From Microbacterium sp. H1-D42 (GTDB lineage: Bacteria > Actinomycetota > Actinomycetes > Actinomycetales > Microbacteriaceae): a stretch of 64,000 nucleotides of DNA. Position 1 is the first letter of the stretch; every line of letters starts with the position of its first letter. Both the position numbers and the translations under genes were made by a program. Below are positions 15,555 through 22,968 of this stretch, piece by piece. The DNA lies in contig NZ_CP093342.1 in assembly GCF_022637555.1 (NCBI RefSeq), positions 3,286,001 to 3,350,000 of the forward strand. Direction: 5' to 3'. The notes under the pieces are model-generated. The model searched no databases and was not told where the DNA came from. It saw only the letters and a list, made by a program, of their open reading frames with translations.

Positions 15555-17056
15555 GTGTCAGCATTCTCGCTGTTGTACCGGCCGAGGAACAGCGCCGCCA
15601 CAAGCGCGACCACGAGCACGGATGCCGGCAGCAGCATCGCCTGGGCCATGCCTGCCGAGAATCCCTCGGCGATCTGCGGAGGCATCGTCCCACCCGCGAC
15701 GCCGGAGGGAGCCTCGGACAGGCCGGGCAGGTTGGCCTCGAGTCGCGACTGCATGAACGCCGCGATGGATGCTGAGCCGACGACCGACCCGATCGTGCGG
15801 GTGGTGTTGTAGATGCCCGCCCCCGCGCCGGCCTGCCGCGGGGGCAGGTTGCGGGTGGCGGTCGTCGCGAGCGGGCCCCACATGCCGGCGTTGCCGATGC
15901 CGATCAGAGCCGAGGGCAGCAGGAACATCCAGATCGGGGTCTCCATGTTCACCATCGAGGCGTTCCACAGCTGACCGCCGGCGACGAACAGCAGGCCCGG
16001 GATCAGGATCCAGCGCGGGTCGATGCGGTCGATCAGCTTGCCGGCAGCCGGCGCCAGCACTCCCGAGAGCACGGCCATCGGGATCATCAGCAGCGCGGAC
16101 TCGGTCGGCGTCAGGCCGCGGGCCAGCTGCAGGAAGAACATGAACGGCAGCGACATCGACGTCACCGCGAAGCCGACCACGGCGATGGCGACGTTCGCGC
16201 CGGAGAAGTTGCGGTCGCGGAACAGCGAGAGCGGCACGAGCGCCTCGCTCTTCGTGAACGCCTGCTGCACGATGAACAGCGCGAGCACGACGAGGCCGGA
16301 GATGATGAGGCCCCACACTGAGATGGGGCCGGCGATGACGCCCCAGTCGTATTTCTCACCCTCTTGCAGGCCGAAGACGATGAGGAACAGCGCCACCGCG
16401 CTGAGCACGACGCCGAAGATATCGAAGCGGTGTTCGTGGGTCTCGAGCTTCGGCACGAGGATCCAGGCGAGCACGAAGCCGATCACGCCGACCGGCAGGT
16501 TGATGAAGAAGATCGCCTCCCAGCCGAACGCGTCGACGAGCACCCCGCCGAGCAGCGGTCCGACGAGTGTCGCGACTCCGGCGGTGGCGCCCCACAGCCC
16601 CATCGCCGCGCCGCGCCGAGCGGGCGGGAAGGTGCGGGTGATCACTGCCATGGTCTGCGGCGTCATGAACGCGGCACCGAGACCCTGCGCGGCGCGCGCG
16701 ACGATCAGCCCTTCCAGCGTGGTCGACAGGCCGCACCACAGGGATGCCAGGGTGAAGACCGCCAGGCCGATGAGGTAGATGTTCTTCGGCCCGAATCGGT
16801 CGCCGAGACGGCCGGTGATCAGCAGCGGCACTGCATAGGCGAGCAGGTACGCGCTGGTGACCCACACGACGTTGTCGAGGTTGTTCGTGTCGGGGTCGAG
16901 CGCCGCCTTGATGGCGGGGTTCGCGACCGAGACGATCGTCGTGTCGACGAGGATCATGAAGAACCCGATGACCAGTGCCCACAGTGCGGGCCACGGGCTG
17001 CGGGGCTTGTGCCCGTGGGCGTAGGTGCCGGTCGACGGCGTCACTTCAGAACTCAC
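15527..17056 (-). CDS. MFS drug efflux transporter, DHA2 (EmrB/QacA) family
   Basis: A 509-residue, 14-helix transporter. The N-terminal helix carries FMILVDTTIVSVANPAI, the DHA2 signature, and motif A appears as GRLGDRFGPKN. Such pumps export cationic drugs or biocides by proton antiport; the substrate is unknown. It starts with GTG at 17056, and TAACGT lies exactly 6 bases upstream. Its 3' end overlaps the small export-type gene tail to tail. No dedicated regulator is adjacent. Confidence 0.9.
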   Translation of the reverse strand: MSSEVTPSTGTYAHGHKPRSPWPALWALVIGFFMILVDTTIVSVANPAIKAALDPDTNNLDNVVWVTSAYLLAYAVPLLITGRLGDRFGPKNIYLIGLAVFTLASLWCGLSTTLEGLIVARAAQGLGAAFMTPQTMAVITRTFPPARRGAAMGLWGATAGVATLVGPLLGGVLVDAFGWEAIFFINLPVGVIGFVLAWILVPKLETHEHRFDIFGVVLSAVALFLIVFGLQEGEKYDWGVIAGPISVWGLIISGLVVLALFIVQQAFTKSEALVPLSLFRDRNFSGANVAIAVVGFAVTSMSLPFMFFLQLARGLTPTESALLMIPMAVLSGVLAPAAGKLIDRIDPRWILIPGLLFVAGGQLWNASMVNMETPIWMFLLPSALIGIGNAGMWGPLATTATRNLPPRQAGAGAGIYNTTRTIGSVVGSASIAAFMQSRLEANLPGLSEAPSGVAGGTMPPQIAEGFSAGMAQAMLLPASVLVVALVAALFLGRYNSENADTQRSRATPA

Positions 17057-17062
17057 CCGGCA

Positions 17063-17068
17063 ACGTTA
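17063..17068 (-). promoter_or_regulatory. -10 box of the DHA2 pump gene
   Basis: TAACGT on the minus strand, 6 bases before the GTG at 17056. Confidence 0.45.
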
Positions 17069-17073
17069 CACCT

Positions 17074-17117
17074 GGGATGGGACGACGGTGCGGGATGGAA
17101 CGACGGCGTGGGATGGG
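17074..17117. repeat. 18-bp tandem repeat
   Basis: GGGATGGGACGACGGTGC (17074-17091) is followed directly by GGGATGGAACGACGGCGT (17092-17109) and a partial third GGGATGGG. It lies between the DHA2 pump promoter and the 3' end of the beta-propeller gene, so it sits upstream of the pump promoter. Confidence 0.75.
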
Positions 17118-17171
17118 CACCGCGCCCGTCGGCGTCGCCGAGACGACGACCGACGGACGCGGTGCGTTCAT

Positions 17172-19418
17172 TCACTTCTTCTTGCAGGCGTTCGGGTTGG
17201 GACCGTTGCCCTTGTCGTGCCCGTAGGCATTGCCGTTGCCCTTGCCTGGTCGGCACTTCTCAGTCTGAGTTTCCTCCGAACCCAGCGGGATGACGCGAAG
17301 CGCCGCCGGCGCAGAGCTGCCGAAGAGGTAGATGCCGTCCTGCGCGACATCCGCGTCGGCACGCAGCTGCGGGGCGAGCGGCGCGATGATGAACCGAGCG
17401 TTCTCCTCGCCGTCTGCAGTCAGGGTGCGGTGCTCCATCGTCTCAGGGTCGAGCACGGTGAGCTTGGAGGCGACGTTGAGCAGCAGGTTGCCGTCGTGCC
17501 ATGCGAAGCTCATCGGACGCCACATTCCGTAGCGGGTGACCTCGGGGAAGATGTTCTTCGACTTGGACTCGATGACGGTCATGGTCGCTGGGTCGACCGC
17601 GAACACCCAGCCGTCCGTCGTCCCCCACAGATTTCCGTCCGGGCCGAACGAGAGCGCGCTGATGTGCTTCGGCTTCTGGCCGGTCGGCAGGTCGAGCGAG
17701 TACTCGCCGGTCTTCTCACCGCTGGCGACGTCGTAGGTGAACAGCTTCGCCTCGGTTGCGATCGGATCGGCGCCGAGCCCGCCGACGACGGTGGTCGAGC
17801 CGTAGACGATGCCGTCCTTGACGGCGAGGCCGATGACGCTCTGATTCTCGACGATCCCCTTCTCGACGGTCGTCTCGCCGGTCGCGATGTCATGGATCGT
17901 GAGGGCGCCCTGGTGCAGTCCGTAGCCCGGGATCGATCCGATGAACAGCTTTCCGCCGTCCTCGACCATGTAGTACGGACGGTCCTGTTCGCTGCCGATC
18001 GTGAACACGCGCGAGGACTTCGGCCTGCCGTCCGTTCCCGTCACCACTCGGTCGATGTGCCCACCGGGGTAGAGGCCGAAGTAGGTGGCGTCCCCTACGG
18101 TGAGCATCGACTCCGCCTGCTCGGCGGGGAAGTTCGCGAACGTGCCGGCCCCGGTGTCGTATACGGCACCAGTTCCGGCCGGATAGGTCACCAGGTAGAT
18201 ACCGCCATCGGCGTTCAGAGCCATGTTGTGCAACGGGGTGCCTGTGCTCGTCTGGACGACGTTCGGCAGCGTGATCTGGCGCTTGCCGGTGATGTCGAGA
18301 GCACGCAGCGGCCCCTGGCGCGAGGCGGTGACGAGCCACTCACCGGGGTGGCCGGCCTCGGTGAGGTCGACCCATGCCTGACCGCGCATACCAAGACCGA
18401 ACGGGATGCCGGCGTTCGAGAACACCGGCTCGGCACCACTGAGGTCAACCTCTGCGATGGTTCCGTTGTACGTCAGGTAGATCTTGCCGTCACGCGACGC
18501 GAGTTGTGTGAACCCCGGATTTCCGTTCAGGGTCGGCGTGCCGGTCAGCGCCGCCTTGTTGAGCGTCTTCGTGCTCCACTGCCCCGTCTCGAGGTTGTAG
18601 AACGACGTCGCGGCGAGATCACCCGAGAAGTTGACCACCAGCCAGTCGCCGACCTTCTGCATGTCGTACGCCCAGGGAAGGACATCGACATCGAAGATCG
18701 CGAGCAGCGGGTCCGAGACGCGCTCGCGGACAGTGGGGTCGCTCGCGTCGATCTTCACCACCGCTCCGGTGGCGCCGGTTCCGGCATAGATGTACCCGTC
18801 GTGGTACTCGATCGACCGCACGTACTCCTCGCCCTCGACCTGAGTCCAGCGGGTGAAGGTCTTGGCCGCCGCGTCGTATTTCACGACCTCGCCTGTCTTG
18901 TAGGTGCCGACATACGCGTTGGACTGGTCATCGATCACCATCGACCAATTCGAGCTGGATCCGGGGACGACACCGGCGAACACGGCCTCGTTGGCCACCG
19001 GGTCGTACACCCAGAGCTCACCGCGCTGTGCTCCGGCGGCATCCTTGCCGATCGCAGCGACGTACACCTTGCCGTTCGGCGCGATCTCGAGCTTCCAGAC
19101 CTGGATGACGCTCGGCATCTCGGCCGCCTGCACGAAGGTGTTCGAGGCGATGTCGATGACGTTCAGCAGGGAGCCATCGGAGGAGGTGGCGGTGTATCCG
19201 ACCGTGCGCCCATCCAACTCGCCGAACGCCATGTCGATGATGCTGGGCACCTGCACCGGGATGCCGACCTGCTGCTCGGCACCGAAGGTCATGCCATGGA
19301 AGGTCTCACTGGGTGGATTGTCCTCAGCGGCGGCGACCGGAGCGGCCGCCCCTACGAGGACGGCGGCCGCAGCCGCGGCGACGATCGATCTGAACAGTCG
19401 TCTGCGTGTGGGGGACAC
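17172..19418 (-). CDS. Secreted beta-propeller (PQQ/NHL-like repeat) protein
   Basis: A 748-residue exported protein. Residues 1-31 form a signal peptide with an Arg-rich start (MSPTRRRLF) and Ala-rich core, cleaved near VAAA-ED; the RRR motif is compatible with Tat export but not a full consensus. The body is a chain of Trp/Tyr/Gly-rich strands with repeated YDPVANEAVF- and YNLETGQW-like units, typical of beta-propellers. The C-terminal tail (about 720-748) is rich in Gly, Asn and Lys with two cysteines. No catalytic residues are recognisable. It starts with GTG, preceded by GGAG. It may bind carbohydrate or an envelope component; this is a guess. Confidence 0.72.
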   Translation of the reverse strand: MSPTRRRLFRSIVAAAAAAVLVGAAAPVAAAEDNPPSETFHGMTFGAEQQVGIPVQVPSIIDMAFGELDGRTVGYTATSSDGSLLNVIDIASNTFVQAAEMPSVIQVWKLEIAPNGKVYVAAIGKDAAGAQRGELWVYDPVANEAVFAGVVPGSSSNWSMVIDDQSNAYVGTYKTGEVVKYDAAAKTFTRWTQVEGEEYVRSIEYHDGYIYAGTGATGAVVKIDASDPTVRERVSDPLLAIFDVDVLPWAYDMQKVGDWLVVNFSGDLAATSFYNLETGQWSTKTLNKAALTGTPTLNGNPGFTQLASRDGKIYLTYNGTIAEVDLSGAEPVFSNAGIPFGLGMRGQAWVDLTEAGHPGEWLVTASRQGPLRALDITGKRQITLPNVVQTSTGTPLHNMALNADGGIYLVTYPAGTGAVYDTGAGTFANFPAEQAESMLTVGDATYFGLYPGGHIDRVVTGTDGRPKSSRVFTIGSEQDRPYYMVEDGGKLFIGSIPGYGLHQGALTIHDIATGETTVEKGIVENQSVIGLAVKDGIVYGSTTVVGGLGADPIATEAKLFTYDVASGEKTGEYSLDLPTGQKPKHISALSFGPDGNLWGTTDGWVFAVDPATMTVIESKSKNIFPEVTRYGMWRPMSFAWHDGNLLLNVASKLTVLDPETMEHRTLTADGEENARFIIAPLAPQLRADADVAQDGIYLFGSSAPAALRVIPLGSEETQTEKCRPGKGNGNAYGHDKGNGPNPNACKKK

Positions 19419-19604
19419 AGCGTGCTCCTAACTGACGCAAGTGCGTCGACGGTCTCTGCTCAGCGACGAGCCCACGCCAAGACGCAGCGTTGCGCCCGCA
19501 ACCAAACAAAAGTGAGGTTTCGTAATAGCCGACAGTACCCAGTGCTTACAGTTAAGGGAATACCCAATTTCGATGTGAGAATTCGAAGATGGGATGATGT
19601 ACCG
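19419..19604. promoter_or_regulatory. Divergent promoter region, AT-richer than its surroundings
   Basis: It separates the secreted propeller gene from purC. On the plus strand GATGAT (19593-19598) ends 6 bases before the purC GTG, and the palindrome TTCGA-N9-TCGAA lies just upstream of it. On the minus strand TACTGT-type boxes could serve the propeller gene. No repeat or small gene is seen. Confidence 0.4.
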
Positions 19605-20468
19605 GTGAGCGAAGCACAGAGCGTCCCCGGCTGGCGGCACATCTACTCGGGCAAGGTCCGTGACCTGTATGCGTCGGAGGACCCGGGCGACACCCGCATC
19701 CTGGTGGTCGCATCCGACCGCGTCAGCGCCTTCGACTTCGTGCTCTCCCCCGGTATCCCGTCCAAGGGAGAGCTGCTCACGACCCTGAGCATGTGGTGGT
19801 TCGACGAGCTCAGCGACGTTCCGAACCACATCGCCGAAGGCGAGATCCCGGATGCTGTCGCCGGGCGTTCGATGATGGCGATGGCTCTCGAGATGCTGCC
19901 CATCGAGTGCGTCGTGCGCGGATACCTCACCGGTTCGGGATGGGCCGAGTACGTCGAGAGCGGCACCGTGTGCGGCATCCCCCTTCCCGCCGGACTCAAG
20001 AACGGCGACAGACTGCCCGAGCCGCTGTTCACCCCTGCTTACAAGGCGCCGATGGGCGAGCACGACGAGAACATCACCTTCGAGAAGGTGGTCGCGCTGG
20101 TGGGCGCCGAGCGCGCCGCCGAACTGCGCGACACCTCGCTGCAGATCTACTCGCGCGCCGCAGCGATCGCCGAGGCGAAGGGCCTGATCCTCGCCGATAC
20201 CAAGTTCGAATTCGGTGTGGATGCCGAGGGCACTCTCCGCCTGGCCGATGAGGCGCTCACCAGCGATTCGTCGCGATACTGGGACGCCGAAGCCTGGCGC
20301 ACCGGCACGACTCCGGATGCCCGGATGGCGAGCTTCGACAAGCAGATCGTCCGCGATTGGCTGGCGGCGAACTGGGACAAGCAGGGCGAGCCGCCGGCAC
20401 TGCCGGAGGAGATCGTCACGCAGACGGCCGACCGCTACCGCGAACTGATCACGCGCCTGCAGGGCTGA
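19605..20468 (+). CDS. purC: Phosphoribosylaminoimidazole-succinocarboxamide synthase (SAICAR synthetase)
   Basis: A 287-residue PurC that adds aspartate to CAIR in purine synthesis. It starts HIYSGKVRDLYASE, then VVASDRVSAFDFVLSPGIPS and the signature LPIECVVRGYLTGSGW, and ends with FEFGVDAEGTLRLADEALTS-DSSRYW, all SAICAR synthetase blocks. The frame is open far upstream, through the antisense of the propeller gene, but homology begins at the GTG at 19605, which follows a GATGAT box by 6 bases. It probably has its own promoter. Confidence 0.95.
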   Translation: MSEAQSVPGWRHIYSGKVRDLYASEDPGDTRILVVASDRVSAFDFVLSPGIPSKGELLTTLSMWWFDELSDVPNHIAEGEIPDAVAGRSMMAMALEMLPIECVVRGYLTGSGWAEYVESGTVCGIPLPAGLKNGDRLPEPLFTPAYKAPMGEHDENITFEKVVALVGAERAAELRDTSLQIYSRAAAIAEAKGLILADTKFEFGVDAEGTLRLADEALTSDSSRYWDAEAWRTGTTPDARMASFDKQIVRDWLAANWDKQGEPPALPEEIVTQTADRYRELITRLQG

Positions 20469-20584
20469 GCGTCCGCACGCTTCACCGGGTCTCGTCGAAC
20501 GAGCGAGTCGGTACCACCCCTGTGTTCCGGCGCGGGCTACCGATAGTGTTTCGTCAACCCTGACCCCGACTCCGAGGAGCCGAA

Positions 20585-21934
20585 ATGCCACTGTGGAAAG
20601 TGCACGGCAATGGTCGCACTGTCGCGCCTGGTGCCGTCGTCCGCCCTGAAGAACGCCTGAACTGGCCAGCCACCATCGCGATCGGCGTGCAGCACGTCAT
20701 CGCCATGTTCGGCGCCACCTTCCTGGTGCCGATCCTGACCGGATTCCCCGTGCCGACCACGCTGCTGTTCAGCGGTATCGGCACGATCCTGTTCCTGCTC
20801 GTCACCCGCAACAAGCTGCCCAGTTACCTCGGCTCGTCGTTCGCCTTCATCGCACCGGTGACGGCGGCGACCGCCGCCAACGCTTCTGGCGCGAGCAACG
20901 GCATGGGTGCGGCGCTGGCCGGCATCGTCGCCGTCGGCGTGCTGCTGGCGATCATCGGCGTCGTCGTGAACACGGTCGGCGTGAAGTGGGTCGACCGCTT
21001 CCTGCCGCCGGTGCTCGCCGGAACCATCGTCGCTCTGATCGGATTCAACCTGGCCGGCGCTGCCCGCGGCAACTACGAGCAGGCGCCGATCACCGCGACG
21101 TTCACGCTGGCGATCACGATCCTGTTCGCGGTGGTGTTCCGCGGATTCCTCGGACGCATCTCGATCTTCCTCGGTGTGATCGCGGGATACATCTTCGCGG
21201 GCTTCCGCGGCGAGCTCGACTTCACCAAGGTCGACGAGGCGGCGTGGGTGGGACTGCCCACTTTCCACTTCCCGGACTTCGCGTCGTCTGGCACCTGGTC
21301 GGCGATGGCGATGTTCCTGCCCGTCGTGCTCGTGCTGATCGCCGAGAACGTCGGCCACGTGCGCGGTGTCGCGACCATGGTCGAGGACCCTGCGATCAAC
21401 AAGCAGACCGGCAAGGCGCTGATCGCTGACGGCCTCTCGACGTCGCTCGCCGGGTTCTTCGGCGGTTCGGGTACGACCACCTACGGCGAGAACATCGGCG
21501 TCATGGCATCCACCCGCGTCTACTCCACCGCCGCCTACTGGGTCGCGGGCATCACGGCGATCCTGTTGAGCATGTCGCCGAAATTCGGCGCCATGATCAA
21601 CTCGGTTCCCCCTGGTGTGCTCGGCGGCGTCACGACGGCGCTGTACGGCCTGATCGGCGTCATCGGCATCAAGATCTGGGTCGACAACAAGGTCGACTTC
21701 TCGCGTCCGGTCAACCAGTACACGGCTGCGGTCGCGCTGATCGTCGCGGTCGGCGGGTTCCAGATCATCGATCCGGACTCGGGCTTCCAGCTCGGCGGCA
21801 TCGTGCTCGCCACGGTCGCTGCGATCCTGATCTACCACCTCGGCAACCTGATCGCCCGCCTGCGCAAGACCGGAGCGGACGACCCGAAGCCCCTCGAGCC
21901 GGTCGGCCCCATCGGCGGCGACACCGTCGACTGA
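20585..21934 (+). CDS. Uracil/xanthine permease, NCS2 (NAT) family
   Basis: A 449-residue membrane protein with the 14-segment NCS2 fold. Conserved blocks include GVQHVIAMFGATFLVPIL near the N terminus, LIAENVGHVRGVATM with the substrate-binding glutamate, and the NAT motif GGSGTTTYGENIGVM. UraA/PyrP-type uracil uptake or xanthine uptake are the likely activities; specificity is not decidable by eye. GAGGAG precedes the ATG. It follows purC by 116 bases and ends in a strong hairpin. Confidence 0.92.
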   Translation: MPLWKVHGNGRTVAPGAVVRPEERLNWPATIAIGVQHVIAMFGATFLVPILTGFPVPTTLLFSGIGTILFLLVTRNKLPSYLGSSFAFIAPVTAATAANASGASNGMGAALAGIVAVGVLLAIIGVVVNTVGVKWVDRFLPPVLAGTIVALIGFNLAGAARGNYEQAPITATFTLAITILFAVVFRGFLGRISIFLGVIAGYIFAGFRGELDFTKVDEAAWVGLPTFHFPDFASSGTWSAMAMFLPVVLVLIAENVGHVRGVATMVEDPAINKQTGKALIADGLSTSLAGFFGGSGTTTYGENIGVMASTRVYSTAAYWVAGITAILLSMSPKFGAMINSVPPGVLGGVTTALYGLIGVIGIKIWVDNKVDFSRPVNQYTAAVALIVAVGGFQIIDPDSGFQLGGIVLATVAAILIYHLGNLIARLRKTGADDPKPLEPVGPIGGDTVD

Positions 21935-21952
21935 ACGGACCTCCCGACTCAC

Positions 21953-21993
21953 GCTGAAGGGCGGCGCTTCCCACGGGAACGCCGCCCTTCAGC
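21953..21993. terminator. Bidirectional hairpin terminator
   Basis: A perfect 14-bp stem (GCTGAAGGGCGGCG with its complement) is extended by TTCCC/GGGAA at the tip. It lies between the convergent permease and TetR genes and has no T tract. Confidence 0.75.
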
Positions 21994-22024
21994 ATCCGAC
22001 AGTGCGCGCTTCGCGCAGGCCGCG

Positions 22025-22684
22025 TCAGTCCTCGGGATAGGCGTCAACCGCGCGCAGTGCGACCTCCGCAGCATCGGATGCCACGAGCGGCAGCGGATGC
22101 GCGGGCTCGCCGAGGCCGTACATGTCGTGCAGCCAGCGACGAGCGGCCTGCAGCGGATACGTCTGCCCGTACACGGCACGCTTCACGATCACGCCTTCGA
22201 GCACGCTGCGCAGCATGATCTCCTCCAGCGCCGGGTCGGCGGCGCCGCGCTCACGGAACAGGTCTTGCATCATCGCCCCGGCGGCAAGCACGCCGTCCAG
22301 CCCACGCTGCTCGGCATCCGCGTAGAGGCGGTGCGTGGCCGGCAGGATCGACAGGCCGAGGGTGATCCGCTGCTGCGGCATCGCCTGATCAGCGGTGATC
22401 AGCGACATGTCGATGATCAGACGCAGCCGGTCATCGGCGCTCTCATCGCCGAACGCGACACCCGTCATCTTCGCAAAGTAGGCGTCGAGCACCGCACCTA
22501 CAAGGTGCTCTTTGCCGTCGAAGTAGTAGCTCACCAGGCCCTGTGCGACACCGGCTCGACGCGCGATCTCAGCGAGGCTCGCCTCGTGATAGCCCTTCTC
22601 CCCGAACACGGCGAAAGCGGCTTCGATGATGGCGGTCTGCGATCGTTCGCGCGCGTCGCGGTTCTGCTCCGCTGAGCGTGACAT
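22025..22684 (-). CDS. TetR family transcriptional regulator
   Basis: A 219-residue regulator with the TetR helix-turn-helix at about residues 18-62 (AIIEAAFAVFGEKGYHEASL, then EIARRAGVAQGLVSYYFDGK). The C-terminal domain is the usual helical ligand-binding type and does not identify a ligand. ATG 22684 was chosen for its GAGGAGGGG ribosome binding site. Two palindromes just upstream (22702-22714 and 22715-22730) are candidate operators. No obvious target operon is divergent from it. Confidence 0.9.
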   Translation of the reverse strand: MSRSAEQNRDARERSQTAIIEAAFAVFGEKGYHEASLAEIARRAGVAQGLVSYYFDGKEHLVGAVLDAYFAKMTGVAFGDESADDRLRLIIDMSLITADQAMPQQRITLGLSILPATHRLYADAEQRGLDGVLAAGAMMQDLFRERGAADPALEEIMLRSVLEGVIVKRAVYGQTYPLQAARRWLHDMYGLGEPAHPLPLVASDAAEVALRAVDAYPED

Positions 22685-22701
22685 CGCACCCCTCCTCACA
22701 C

Positions 22702-22714
22702 CTGAACGCTTCAG
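22702..22714. promoter_or_regulatory. Palindrome CTGAA-CGC-TTCAG upstream of tetR
   Basis: Five-base arms around a 3-base centre, 17 bases before the TetR start codon, directly abutting the 16-bp palindrome that follows. Confidence 0.45.
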
Positions 22715-22730
22715 TGGGTCACCTGACCCA
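22715..22730. promoter_or_regulatory. TetR operator candidate, 16-bp palindrome
   Basis: TGGGTCA-CC-TGACCCA has perfect 7-base arms, the size and symmetry expected of a TetR operator, 30 bases upstream of the tetR start. Confidence 0.55.
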
Positions 22731-22925
22731 GTTCGCCCGAGTCCCATTGTGACCGATCAAGATGTGCATCGGCCGCCCTGGCGTCGATCTTGTGGCGATC
22801 TGATGATATGTCGCCGACCAGATGATATCTTTTTGTATTGATTGCTTCATCAATCAAACTTCTCGCGGCCTTTCGGCGTCATCCGCGAGCAGTGGCTGCG
22901 GCACCGGGGGGAACCGTCCGCAGCA
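22731..22925. other. Intergenic spacer with AT-rich island and palindrome
   Basis: No gene is seen. The stretch 22800-22860 is strikingly AT-rich for this genome and contains two copies of GATGATAT (22801 and 22821 areas) and the palindrome TTGATTG-CTTCAT-CAATCAA (22838-22857). Functions could be a promoter, a binding site or an insertion scar; nothing decides between them. Confidence 0.4.
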
Positions 22926-22960
22926 CCGGGAGGGAGAGAGGATTCGCTCCTCCCTCCCGG
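22926..22960 (-). terminator. Terminator hairpin of the pxpBC gene
   Basis: CCGGGAGGGAG pairs perfectly with CTCCCTCCCGG around a 13-base loop, 9 bases after the stop codon of the oxoprolinase gene on the minus strand. Confidence 0.65.
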
Positions 22961-22968
22961 AACTCTTC

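Noticed and set aside
17025..19604. A very long rightward open frame (over 1100 codons) ending in purC
   Set aside because: Only the part after 19605 has protein-like content. The rest is the antisense of the secreted propeller gene; open antisense frames are expected at this GC content.
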